Of a DNA stretch of 64,000 bases, positions 29,569 through 41,581 are shown piece by piece. Position 1 is the first letter of the stretch. Each line of letters starts with the position of its first letter. The stretch comes from Ectocarpus siliculosus (Eukaryota; Sar; Phaeophyceae; Ectocarpales; Ectocarpaceae). A program made the translations under genes and the position numbers. The stretch is taken from assembly GCA_000310025.1 (NCBI GenBank), contig FN649727.1, positions 2,004,816 to 2,068,815 on the forward strand, read 5' to 3'. Under the pieces are notes generated by a model, which searched no databases, had not been told where the DNA came from, and saw only the letters and a list, made by a program, of their open reading frames with translations.

Positions 29569-31869
29569 AATGACCCGATGAGCTTGTTGCAGAGTAACAC
29601 AGAGATTGACCCACAGACTGCACAGAGACACAGAGAGGTTCGTGGGATTAGTGTGGGATTGCCGGCGTGCGGTGGTGCAGCCGGTCATCGGTGAAGCACC
29701 ACATTCCGCGGAGCCTCTGGGGCAGGTTTTCGGCGTGCGGGAAGCGTGTTGGTTCGGGGCTGATCGACATGCTGACTTTGTGTGCCTTGTGTACCCTCGT
29801 GCCTCGTGCCCTCTCGCCTCGCACCACCTCGCACTCGCAAGGGCCACAAGGGTGTGAATGCATCTCGAGGCACACAGTTTGGGTGTCTTAAGCGGTGCGG
29901 GTTGTCACCCCGTCTTTTCTAGGACGTCAGACTACACGGCGAGCATCTTGTTGTTGTGGATGATCCAGCCGTGGCCAACAGGCAAAGGACACACAAATTG
30001 TTTGTTGTTTCTTTTCCCTCTATCGCGAGAAGGATCATCGCTATATCATTTCTCCTCGTCGACCATGGGGTCGAATGAACCTTGTATGCAGCGTACATAC
30101 GACCTAACCCACGACATGAGAAACATTGGGGTGGTGTCCCACTGAACCACCGGCCATCGAGGCGACCAACAATACTGGAGTGCAATAATACACAAACGGA
30201 ACGAACAAGTGTATCTAGACACTGGAAGGTACTGATATCCCTGAATCATATCTCCTTTGAGCTTTGGGTACAGACGTTCTCCTCCTGGAGCAGCGATTGT
30301 GGCTTGAGGAGAGGGCGTTTTTGTCTATACGGAACACTAGATGAGGAAAAATTTCCATGCCAGGAGCGACGGAACGCTTCAATTTGGGACCAGAGGAGGA
30401 ACCAGTCGAAGTGACGAGGAAGGGCGCGTGGGGGCTGTGCAGCGCCAACGAACAACAAAGGCCATGTGGCGAGGGCACACGCCTCGCGTGTAGGGAGAGC
30501 ACGAGAGCACGCCTCTCTGAGCTGGCGCACGCTGAAGTCGCTGTTGCGAAAAGTTCCGCTCAGCGGGTGGAAATTTCGCGATGTAATTTACATACACTAC
30601 GTACGTATGCATTTTTGGGCTGTGTTCCGCGGAACGGTACGGGATAAAAAGGGGTTCTCCGAAGTGGGAACGTAACAGGGTTCTCAGTGGCACGGGGGAC
30701 GTACTATAGAACGACGGACAAAGAACACTGCAAGCTAATCTTCCACCGGTTGACCTGTTTCAAGGCTCCTGGACGTAATCCTTAGTAAGTGACCTTTGCT
30801 CTCGACATCATCATGTCCACGCCGCACACAAAAATAGTCATACCACCTCGAGCAACAATTCGACAGGGCAAAAGCCATTAAAACTTATTTACCAGACGGC
30901 TTCGGTGACACAAAACGGCACACAAGGGAATCACTCAGTATTGACCCCGACATCCCACGTTCGGCAGAACTCAAGTGTTTTACTTCTCCAAAACTCGACG
31001 AATTCGCAGAAACTACGTATAGCCCATCTTCCGCGGCAGCGTCCGCCTCTCTCTCAGCTAGCAGAGGAAAAATAGTCTACCATCACTCGTTCACAAACCA
31101 CTCTGTACATCTCTCGACTAATAGCTGGGGGGGGATTTGGCTACCATCACACCTGACGTTAACACACCAGTCTTTAGATATCTGTTTCTCATCCTTTCTT
31201 TTCGACCCGACAAGGACAAGAATATAATAAACACATGGAACACTTCTGCCTTGAGTGCTTCAACTCCAGAAAAGGAAGCAAAAATGGTGCCAGAACAGAA
31301 GGAAAGACGCTCATGCGTGCCCTCGTCCAAAAATTATACATAGGTCACTGGTACCGCTCGCAATGGTGTCGTCAACTTTTGTACAACAACCTTTGTACAC
31401 TCCCTGATCGCCCCGCCAGTAATTACTTCCTCACAGATTCAGGTCCACTGCTGTATTGTTCACGCCCATACCTAAACCAGCTGCAATGATTGCTGTGATT
31501 TAACACCCATACCTATACCAGCTGCAACGATTGCGCCAATACACAAAACCCGCAAAGGAACACTGAGTTGACGTAAGGAGGCGTGGGCAACTTTGCGCAC
31601 CACCTTCCACCTACGCAAACAACCTGCAACACCAAAATTGCACGCAAAACAAACCACCTACCGAAATCGGCTGCAGGTGCGGCTGGATCGAATATACAAC
31701 ATAATTTCTATCCCTCAACCTATCCGCAGAAACGGCTGCAAGCAATGTGTCCACCGGTGACAACAGCGACGAAAGGAAGACCAGCTGTGCCACCAGGCAA
31801 CTGAAAATACACCCACCAAAACGGCTTTCGATGTGTCTGGTACGAATATACGACATACTTTTCAACCCC
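29569..31869. other. Spacer between MIC10 5' end and transporter 3' end
   Basis: Both neighbours are on the minus strand. The open frames here (for example 30379-30693) resemble nothing I know and lack consistent splice structure. The transporter-proximal end carries a duplicated copy of its own 3' end (31651-31803) and a smaller duplication of CCATACCT..CAGCTGCAA..GATTG at about 31467 and 31506. Confidence 0.45.
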
Positions 31870-31960
31870 TCAACCCATGCGCAGAAATGTCTGCCAAGCA
31901 ATGTATCCGCTGGTCACAACAGCGACGAAAGCAAGACCACCTGTGCCACCAGGTAACTGA
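31651..31960 (-). repeat. Tandem duplication of the transporter 3' end
   Basis: Units 31651-31803 and 31811-31960 are about 75-80 percent identical by eye (shared GACAACAGCGACGAAAG-like and TGTGCCACCAGG blocks). The second unit contains the last 30 codons of the transporter CDS (31870-31960). The first is a downstream relic encoding PGGTAGLPFVAVVTGG-like sequence before diverging. Confidence 0.75.
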
Positions 31961-33876
31961 GCTCTATGACCGTCACCACTGCGCATGTAGTACGCCATGC
32001 ACGCGGGGGCGAGACCGTACAAGAACGGGTCGACATAGATGCCGGCATAATCTAGGGCAGTTAGGAATGAGTCTGGGCAGGCCATGCTCACCACTGTCGG
32101 CGGAACCAAAACCAGTCCGGTTGCGCATAGTTTGACGTTTTGGTCGTGACGAGCAACCTCGTCGATCGAGCGAGCGTCATCAGCCATTGGAAACTGTCCA
32201 ATGGTGTCGAATATGCCAATTCTCCGTTCCGACATTAGGGCGTCAACCAGGTGCGTCAGTTCTATCATGAGAGAAAACGCCGCGCCCCAGAATGATGTGA
32301 TAATCGCCGATATGCTGAAAACTGAAACCAGTGATGCAAGCGCCGGGGATGTCGCCGCAAGTGCGTCCAGAGGTGACACCATTTCAACGGCTGAGTTGGG
32401 GTCCAGGCTACCGGTGCTTCCGAGCACGACAGCGTTCCAGAGAATATCTGCCCCACACCAACGGAAACAGCGCATTGGTGCAAGGTGAACATAAAAATTC
32501 GATCTCCACGTTGCGTACTACGGGGTTCATACCGAACAACACTTTCTTCACACCGCTCACATGTCATCAGTGGGAGTCCGGAGCCAATAGCGAGCGAAGC
32601 CTTGATCTTCCTCGCGTCCCCGTTCAGGTTCTTCGAGACAGCAGGCACAACGTTCTGGAAAGTAAGGGCGCAGAGCGCCACCGGGAGCATCGCTGGCAGG
32701 GTAGAGGCGTCCGGCGTTAGTCCAAGTAGCGCAACGTCGACGCGAGGTAGACCGGTTGCCACGAGGCCACCAAACGAAATCGCGATCAATCCCACCAAAG
32801 CCGTGTTGGCGGCTTCCACAAATCTAGCCGGTCCCCACAAGGATACGGATCCTACCAATCCGGTGAAGAGCAGAGGTGCAAGGTGGAAATCCTTCATGCA
32901 GCTCGTGAAAACCGGGCCGCAAAACTCGGGCCGAAATAACGGCAATGAGGACGCGCCTTGGCAGATGTAGGCTACCATCAGGAGATAGTTGCTCATCAGA
33001 AAGGCTGCACACATGAAGTTTCCTGCAGTCTTGCCCACGGATGCTTCCGCCATCTCTTGGACAGAGCTTCGGCCCTGTCCAGCGCATTCCGCAACTAGTA
33101 TCCCCGAACAAAGACAATACCCCCACACGACGACCATCGCTGTTGAGCTGAGAACAAATCCTGGTGCGCCCGTCACAGAAGGCAGCGCCAAAACTCCGGC
33201 GCCGATCATCTTGTATTGCATGCGTGAAGTTGGGATAACGTGCGTATGGCGTGTATGAAGTAAGAAGCCGCCTTGTCTGGTGGTCTTCAAAACGTGCGTC
33301 GTACTGAAGAAACACAGCAGCCTATTCGTAACCAATCGATGCGTGATTGTGCACCGGTATATAACAAGGTACTGCTGTCGTGCTATGTACATCCACGTGA
33401 TTGTAGAGCGTACAATAGCAGGACGAGAAAGAGGCAATCAACGCGGGCGAAAGTTTTTTGGGAAATGTGCCCGACGAACGGGCCTTAACTCCCATTCGTA
33501 CGTCATTTCTAAGGGAGAAACTCACATTGCCTGCGACGAGAGCCGAGTTGCTCAGAATGCTACCGTGCGATTCTTCTTGCGGAATTTCGATGTCGGATTC
33601 CACCGGCGGGAAGACATCCGGAGTGCCCGGCACGGAGCTCCAACGAGGAAAAACGCTGCCACTCTGCCCGCGGTTTCCAGCACATCTTGTTAGCGGTAGA
33701 GGCAGAGAGCCCTGCAGAGAAGCAATGCACAGCAACAGTCCCACCGTGGATGCGCACAAACTCTGACGGCAGACGCTACAAACACAGCCCGGGGTACCTC
33801 CTCCTTCTCGAAAAACTACGTGTTGAAGTGCGTTTTGTCGCACGTGCGTCAACCAAGGTTCACAGCTGGACGACAT
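31870..33876 (-). CDS. Aromatic amino acid permease-type (ArAAP/TyrP-like) transporter
   Basis: This is a polytopic membrane protein of the APC superfamily, closest to tyrosine/tryptophan permeases. Such proteins move amino acids with protons; plant relatives are predicted to be in plastids or endomembranes, and the substrate here is not shown by sequence. Exons are about 33876-33526, 33209-32561 and 32447-31870, with joints SALVAGN|MIGAGVLALP and LMT|Y|ILWNAVVLG in phase, giving about 525 aa. The N-terminal GNMIGAGVLALP motif matches TM1 of the family, and LDYAGIYVDPFLYGLAPACM is the typical C-terminal region. About ten or eleven hydrophobic segments are visible. The start is uncertain: ATG 33876 is the nearest upstream Met in frame, but an acceptor-like CAG at about 33766 could mean an earlier exon. 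A possible signal-like stretch (STVGLLLCIASLQG) precedes the permease domain. Confidence 0.82.
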
Positions 33877-33905
33877 GGGCGTCACGCAAAACCAAAGACG
33901 TGAAC

Positions 33906-33960
33906 CCACCCCCTTCGACAGTTGTGGATATATCTCGAACAGGTAGTCTTTCTTTGACTG
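33906..33960 (+). repeat. Dispersed 55-60 bp repeat, copy A
   Basis: Core TATATCTCGAACAGGTAGTC is shared with 40651-40713 (+) and, in reverse, 43001-43062. It lies upstream of the transporter gene. Confidence 0.65.
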
Positions 33961-34771
33961 CATGTATACTTCCTAAGAATCCGGGTCAGCCTCATTCTAT
34001 AGCAGTAGGCCGTGCAAGGTGGTACGGGGCACCAGCATCGATCCGTTTGGTGATTGGAGTAATGGCGGCGTCGGGCGAAACAGATTTTCGATTCAGCTGA
34101 TACCTTCGTTGGCGTGGTTCAAGTTCATGGCCTGTGGCTTTTCAGGAGCCAATATGATGCATAACTGCAATATGCATAGCATAACTGCATGTCTCTCCCT
34201 TCAAACGGTGCTGTGGAGTATGCTCAAGACCGTCCCTTTGGACTGCTCCAGCTCGACCTTCACCATCTCAGGAGATTGTTTGGGCAATGAATTCTAAGAG
34301 GATCCCAAGATGTTGCATAAAGCACCCAAGCCTGCACTTTCGTGCGGCCTCGGCCGGCATATATATGGCGCTTTGGGGAGATTTTCACAACAGAGCAGGA
34401 CAGACAGCGGTGGGTGACGTGTGTGTGCATTTCGTATGTACAACTGCTGTGGGTGTACAGCTACCACACTTCTTCCCGAAACCAGAGCGGAGAAAACGGT
34501 CGACACCCTGCTCGGCAGTGCACCTTAGCCTCAGCCACAGCCCTTGATATCTATCAACAACTGCGACAATAACGCTCACCGTGAAGCAAACTGCGGTAGG
34601 AAGGGCTGCAGCAAGAAGAAGAACCTGGGATCTCATCCAAGCCCGCTTACAGCTACGAAGTACAGCAGCAGTTCCTCGGTAGAATTAACGGTTCTTCGCG
34701 CTGTTCAAATCGCGCGTATTAGTCAGAGGAGGTGGGCTCCCAATCCAGTCCGGAATGAAATATAGAAGCAG

Positions 34772-35307
34772 GTGGAGGAAAGACAAGAGTAGATCCGCGC
34801 CAATGGCTCTGGAAGAATGAGGAGGAGTTCACGAGGCGGCGGGTAAGCAGAAGTGTATATTGATGTGTTGGGCGTGCATGCGTGCATCCATCTGTCTGTC
34901 TGCCTGCTGCCGACGACGTCGACGACGCGTCGAGGTGACGCGACTGGACAATAGGGGGGGGGGGGGGGGGGGAGATATTTGACAGTCCTGCTGTAAGGGT
35001 TATGTGCTCCACTCCTCCCGGTGCCTGCCCTCTCGCCCTATATGCCTGTGTGGCGTGAGCTACCTGCCATATTGGCCACTTACCTGTGTATGTAATGTCT
35101 CTCATCGAGTCTAACGTCCGAGCAGAGGAACGAGTACGCCAGGCTTCGTCTGGATTTGGCAGCGTGGTAGGGGAAACGCACGGTCGGTCTGTGACAGTCT
35201 TGGTTGCTGCTGCCGACAACGACGGCCCTTGTGGTCTCAGTGCCGCTGATCTTGCATCGTTCGAAAGCGAGAAAACAAGAGATAAGCTGAAGCTTAAGGC
35301 AGATCAC
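34772..35307 (+). CDS. Possible exons of an unrecognised, charged/coiled-coil-like protein
   Basis: Three candidate exons have good splice sites and matching phases: 34772-34842 (GGKTRVDPRQWLWKNEEEF..), 35126-35166 (RNEYARLRLDLAA plus TG) and 35241-35307 (T, then AADLASFESEKTRDKLKLK..). Joined, they read as a charged, helix-prone segment. An acceptor at about 35898 could start a final exon with a TAG near 35996, but that is weaker. The 74 bp second intron is short for this locus, and an unspliced frame through 35086-35307 is an alternative. I do not recognise the family. Confidence 0.28.
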
Positions 35308-38300
35308 GTGAGTCTTAATGGTGTGTACATGTGTACATCTCGCAACGTTTTTAAAAATATAAAAATATGCTGTGAAAGTGGTACAATGTTAGCAGCACAG
35401 CAGCAGTTGTAGATCGGGGACATTTTTCGGTTAGACCATTTTTCGGAAATATAGCAGGATGCTCTGCGTGGAACATAACAACCAGTCGTAAGCCCTTCCC
35501 GTGCGTTGTGGGGTTGGGATTGCCACACAAGTATCAAGTATTGGTAAAGCTGCGCCGGTAAACTCAGCCGTTTGGTATATTTGTATCCGACTGATAAGGC
35601 ACACACTCGTGACAATGGGACGAGAGAGACGAGGATCTCACGTCAACTCCTGCGACGAGGCGACTGCATGGTCTCTTGTTTTTTATATCCCATCGGCCAT
35701 TGTTCTAAACGTCGCTCGTCTCTACCTTCATAACTTGTGGCGTATCAAAGGTGTTTCTTCCCATATGCACAGGAACTTTTAAAAAACGTATCAAGATGCA
35801 CGCCATTTTGATTTTAGCGGGACTTCTGCTTTCAGCCCGATCCTAGTTTAGACCCGGTGGAGTGCAGCCGGGTCACGACCTCATCCTCCTCCCACAGGCA
35901 TTGGCTTGCCATGAAAAGTGGAAGGGCTTCTCAAGCAACTCACACTCTCCACCCGCACACTGTGGATACCCCATAGAAGGAGACCATGTTGAGTAGGATT
36001 AGGCATCGGCACTGCATCGATCGAAACTGGACTGCAAAAGTCGGCCAAAAGATAAGATAGCTGTCGCTACAACGAGCGACAGCTGACGATGTAACTGTCG
36101 TCAGACGTGTGCGTCCACGGGCGAAAGTGCGTGGTATTGAGGCGTATTCCTATCGACCCCCCAAAAAAACGAATCGGTAGGCGACAAAATTTCCTGATCG
36201 GTCAACAAAAAATCGGCGCAAGAAAACGTTTCCTATCGCTGAATGCACGCCTTGCTTGACACACAACAGGTCAAATTGGTTTTGCTCACCATAGAGCGGT
36301 GGTACAAGCACAAAAATGAGCAGGACAGCACACTTGTAAAGACCCTGTCCACCCGGCCTGCTGTTTTCAGCACTGGGGGCAGGGAGCAGTATCACAAACT
36401 GGGTGTCGCCTGTGATTTCCTCAAGCCCTTTCGCTCATTTTTCCCGTGGTGATCCAAGTGTGACCCCCTTTTTTTACCACTCCCAGTCAAAGGTAGACGA
36501 ACTCAACATCATAGAGAGGCGGCGGCGCTGAGGATCAGCATCATATATATACATGACCAATCCGAAAGAATTAGCATGTCGGAGGCCGTATTGCTATACT
36601 TCTGCGTGGTGCCGTGGGTTTGTGGGGGCTGTCTCCGACCCAAAACAGGCCATCTCACCGCATTTTTGCAAACGGCAGTTTGTTGAGGTGGTACACATCT
36701 CTCACACGCCTTCTAGAGCAGCACCCGAGCCCCCAGTACCCACGAAGCAGCACAGCGCCGGGAGTGAGGATCATATAGACAGCCGAACCGAAGCACCATG
36801 CAATGTCTCGGTTTGGACAAGCAACGACCTGAACGCGGCTTTTACCGCTGTTCTATCCGCTGTGCGTGTGTCGCTGTGCCCGCTGTTCGTTTTTTTGTTT
36901 TCTGCTTTGCGTGTATGTCTGTGCGTGTGTTCTGCAGCTGCAATCTGTTGTGTGCTCCGAAAAAAAATGTGCTGACCCCCCTTTAAAAAACAAAAGGTGT
37001 AGTCTAAAACCTAGATAAAGCGTTACAAACCCAAAGACTTCTTTTTGGATCGAGCCCTATATTGCGGCGAGACCTCAGGCCAAATTAGAAATCCCGCTTC
37101 GCTCGAAGAAGACCTAATTTAACCTTAAATTCCATTAGAGTTCGCAGAGCGGCGCGAAGATGCCCCCAGAAATTACCGTGAAGCCTACCTCCATACGGAC
37201 TGACAAGGAGTTCAATTCCGATGTTGGAAGCGCACCACCAGGATGGTTCGCATTCGAGTCCCAACCGCTCTGAAGTTGAATTACTTGGCAATCTCTTGAC
37301 TTGACAATCTCAGGATTGCCAAGAAGGTTTGGTAGAACTGTTGTAGGTCGCCTCTACCGCGAGAGGTGGGGAAGATAAAACCGAGAGTTCCTCGCGGAAC
37401 AACCTCTTGGATGGTGATTCCATTTGTAATGCCGATTTTCCACAGGGAGCAGCTCCTATGCTTGCCTCCTCGACTAAGAGCTCCGATCCGGGGCCACTCA
37501 GAAGGCCCCCTCATCGTTGAACACTGCGGTGTTGCCTTACTGCTTGCCCGCGACAAGAGTTACGAGCTTTCGTCAACTAAATGTATACCCGCGAACAAAC
37601 GCGTTCGCTCAGTTGTGGGTACGAAGATGGGGAACGAAAACTTTTATGCAAACAAAATTGCATCACAGGCTTTGTGCTGCTGTTGTCGGCGCGCATCTAG
37701 CCAGCCGTTTGTGTGCGTACGCCGCATGTATGTTTGCATGATTTAACACGAGTATTTTGGGGTGTGTCGTGTTTTCAGCGTCCGGTGTAGTAGGGGTCTC
37801 AACCGTCTACGAAAGCAGAAGCATAATTCAAGTCTGAGACAGCCTACACGTTTCAAGGCACCTTAACAAAAACCTCGGGTGTGATCGCCCCATTGTGCTG
37901 ACCTTGTTCTGTTGGATGTTGTGGTAGCATGTTATCTCAAATGAGGTAGCCATATGTTGATTATTTTCAGGGAGGTGGTTTTGACTAACAACGTTCAGGA
38001 CGTTGGCCTAGCAGGACGGTTATTCTCTTCTCCTTGCTGGTGCAATATTTCTTGGCTGTCATGCATGAGCCCCACCTAGCCCAGCGTGGCTGGCCTGTCT
38101 GATGACCGACGTCTGTTCATCTTGTCCTGCCGGTCTCTCACACCCGCACCAACTCCCCCGCGTGTTTAACGCAGGTTGCAAAATTCCACCGAAAGGTGGT
38201 CAGACGCCTAGCCACAGAAAAGCGCGCCGCACATGCCCACACTCGTGGTGGAAGGGCTGTAAAAGCACAAATAGGTTCCGCGGACAGTTTTGCGAATTTC

Positions 38301-39558
38301 GGGGATCGGTTGGAACCTCGTGGACTTGCGCCTAGGGAGGCACAAGGCACACCGTGGGAGCACGCCTTGCCACGGGATGAGGTAAATATGCATGACGAGC
38401 CCACCGAGTTGGTGGCCGAGTTGCTGCTGCGATTTATGTTTTCCAAGCCGCTCCACGGCAGGATTTTCATCAACATCAATCTGCTGCTACCACCACCACT
38501 AACACTGCTCTGGCAACCGTTTCGTGAGCCCCGCAGGCAGCACAGTCAAAAGTATGGCCACGACAGTTGGGCGAGGGAAAGCCTGGCATGCTGCAGGCAA
38601 TATGCCGTCTTCAAGCTGCTTATCTGTCTCGTAATGCGTTACATTTTCCCATTCACGCAGGCACCAAGTTTCCAAGCTATCAAGGTCATCGGAGTGCGCG
38701 GACACAAGGGCAGCCTGGCGGATGCTGATACTGAATCAAGGATGGCCCTAGCGGCCTATCGCCAGTGTTGAAAGGCCACCACGTCATGTGGACAGTTGTA
38801 GATACACACGTTTTTTTATACCGTTTTTCACAACGAAGATTAAGATTTGGAATTGGAGGTGTCTCCACGCTTTGGTGAAAGGACTTGGCTTCGGTGAAGC
38901 TATTACCTACTTTACTTTTGTCGGGCCAACGCGTATGATTGTTGCATGTTATTGACATGCCTCGTCCAGGCATTTCCTATCGTATCGGGTACCTAAGAGA
39001 TGGACACCTTGGTTTGTTGAAATTCGATGGTTTCTAGACCCGCTTACCTGCCGCAAAGCTTGCTGCTCGTTGGCTTCCCTATTCGAACTGATTATGTTTT
39101 GCCGGTAGAGAGGCCTGTAGAATGAAGTTAATATTTTTGGTATCAGGCACCCCGGACGTGCGGCACACAAGAAGGGAGGTAGTATAGTACCGTAGGTGTA
39201 CGTTTAGTTTTGTCGAGCTTTTCGAGCTTTTGGGCACACGTACATACGATGGACGGACGCAGATACACAATGACGTATGTACGCGTGCTAGTTGATGGTG
39301 TTGTGTCTTCTATGTTGTCAGCGATTTATTTCCAAGTTGGATTCCTACAAGAATCTCAAGAGGGTCTTGGGTCGAGCTGTTCGAAGGACAACAACCGTCT
39401 TGCTCGGTATTCTCTACAACGACTGACTATATATCGGGCTCACACGTTTTTGCACATTTTCACTGGACCGTCGTCGTATGTGATTAATATCCTTTGGCCT
39501 GCTACCGATGGCGGCGCAACAGTTGGAATGTTGGATATAGCATGCAATCGGGGAAGTT

Positions 39559-39573
39559 GGGTTAGGGTTAGGG
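39559..39573 (+). repeat. Short interstitial telomere-like repeat
   Basis: GGGTTAGGGTTAGGG, two and a half TTAGGG units. It may be chance or a scar of DNA repair. Confidence 0.5.
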
Positions 39574-39908
39574 AATAGTGCGGTCGCCCTCTCCCCGTTC
39601 TATTTCTTCAAAATTTTATTATCTCGCAAGGCGGTCCCGGCGCAAACATTGAGAACACCACCCCAGTAACTTGTGCCCTGTCAGCCATCAGTGTATACAT
39701 GTGTGAGTCCAAAGCGCCCCAGAAGTGGCATAAATATTATAGCGTATTAACAGACAATACAGCCGTGCGTAAGTGTGGACAGGTCAACACAGCAGCTTGC
39801 TACCCGTTCGTGGAAATGAATGTCCAAATGAAGTACTTCAGCACCGTTGTACTTCCATTCATCATTCCACACGCTGGCGGTAGATGCTTTTTACACTTTT
39901 TGATGATA

Positions 39909-41067
39909 CAGTCGACCCCGGTTTAAGGACGCACATGGTTTTTCCCGAAATAAAGCGTCCTTAAAGCGGGGTTGCGTCCTTAATATTCAGGGGACGATCG
40001 ATCACCATCCCCTGGGCCAATGGAGGCATGGTATACCTCAAACTACGCGTAATTTGATAAGGAAGGGTGTGGTACGAAAAGTCAGCATCGCCGAGACGAT
40101 GGGCAACCGTTTGTTGACGTCGAACATATTTTCTATACATATTAATATGAGATGGGATATACACACACACACGTGGTTTTGAAAACAACGCCGGCAGTGG
40201 AACAAGGAGGAAAGTCCAGGCAGAAAAATAATTTTGATCTCATTATTGTGAAACAACAAACAATGAGCCTACCGAACGGATATATCTTGTGGAGAGATGT
40301 GTTCCGGACTGATGATGATGGAGGCGATAGCAGGAATAATAATACCACCAGCAGACCGTATCCCTAAGTTTTTCCGTCGTGTCGCTATAACCCCCTCCAC
40401 TCTCGCAATCCCCCGAGTGATGATGTCGTTCGTTGTCGTAAGTCATTCGTCTGTTTGGTGTCGTCGCGTTGTTAGTAGCTGCCTATCCATCTATTATTAT
40501 TATTATTTCGTTGTTCCGGTGGACCTGTCTATATTATATCCCTTTCTTTACTTTTTATTTCCTTCGTCTTTCTCTCTCTTTTTTTTTTTTTTCTTAATAT
40601 GACACAACGAAACCATTTTTCTTTCTTTCTTTGACTTTCGTTCTTTCATACCACAATCCCGTTCGACTGTGGGTATATCTCGAATGGGTAGTCTTTCTGT
40701 GTGTGTTTTTATTATTCCTTAGTATTTTCTTGACGCGGGGTCGATCGGTTAGTTTTCTTTGTCGTTTTGGTTTGGGTGAAAACGAATCGCCGCCCTTGGA
40801 GAGATTTTCTGAGGTCCATTTTATTTTCTTTTTCTTTTTAGAAAGGTGTACCCCCTTTTTGGGGGTAGGTGGCTTGCTTGTGAACACGGAAGGCGTCCGC
40901 ATCAGTTGGACCAGTACTGAGCGGAGACCGGAAAGGTTTATAATGTGAAGGCATAAACATGTCCCGGAGACCAAGCTATCATGACGTACGTATTTTTTTT
41001 CCCTCCGCATATTGTATCGCGAAAAGTTCCCTGAAGCGGGGAGTTTTAACGCGAGCGGGGTCGACTG
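39909..41067. mobile_element. pogo-like (Tc1/mariner superfamily) non-autonomous element
   Basis: The ends are inverted: CAGTCGACCCCG at 39909 and its reverse complement CGGGGTCGACTG ending at 41067. Both are flanked by TA (39907-39908 and 41068-41069), the expected target duplication. Just inside each end is a GCGGGG-containing block (AAAGCGGGGTT at 39962, GAAGCGGGGAG at 41034), as in many pogo/Tigger elements. No transposase frame is visible in 1.16 kb, so it would need one in trans. Confidence 0.8.
40651..40713 (+). repeat. Dispersed 55-60 bp repeat, copy B
   Basis: Lies inside the pogo-like element. It shares AATCCCGTTCGA, TATATCTCGAA and GGGTAGTCTTTCT with copies at 33906 and 43001. Confidence 0.7.
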
Positions 41068-41581
41068 TATGCAAAGAACTATCAGTGTTTTGTTTCTTGT
41101 GGTGCTATGCTGTTGCCATCTGGTGTAGTATCCACCTCCTACCCATTTATTTATGTTTGCTCTGAAGTGGCCAAAAGAGGACAAAACGGCGAGGCGTCGT
41201 CAGCGTGTGTGTACCTACTCAGCTCTTTGCGCTTTGGGGATTAGAGCTCTGAGGATCCGGGAATTGCTCAGCTACGCAAGGAGGAAGCCTATCAATAACA
41301 CAAAGGTTGTTTGTAAGACATATAAGCTGATCTCATGATGTTTTCGCTCGTGGCTCGTGGCCCGTGGTCGCCCCGTCGTGGCAGGCAGTCTTGAGTGACT
41401 GTAAAAAAAAAATCTGCGCGAGGCGGACACCCCCTGCCCCCGACAGAAACATGCCGCTAAACCCATCATGTTGCATGCGCATCTACGGCTGCCCCCTCCT
41501 TCATCTCTCTTGTCTTCTCACTCCCATTGATCCATCTCCTTCCTGTTCATCTAGTCTTTCGTCAACTTCCCTATCCTGAAC

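Larger units (their letters stand above)
33877..41581. other. Gene-poor region with repeats
   Basis: Apart from the candidate exons at 34772-35307 and the element at 39909-41067, I can name no gene in these 7.7 kb. It has a 20-base G tract at about 34954-34973, a short telomere-like GGGTTAGGGTTAGGG at 39559-39573 and T-rich or TTA microsatellites at 40497-40600. Fragments such as 37281-37556 and 38196-38771 are open but unrecognised. Confidence 0.4.

Noticed and set aside
33322-33963. Possible separate gene upstream of the permease domain
   Set aside because: The phase-0 joint SALVAGN|MIGAGVLALP fits the family, so it is the first exon of the transporter rather than a separate gene.
37281-37556. 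Open frame suggesting a retroelement gag or coat fragment
   Set aside because: No retroelement motif (zinc knuckle, protease, reverse transcriptase) is visible nearby.
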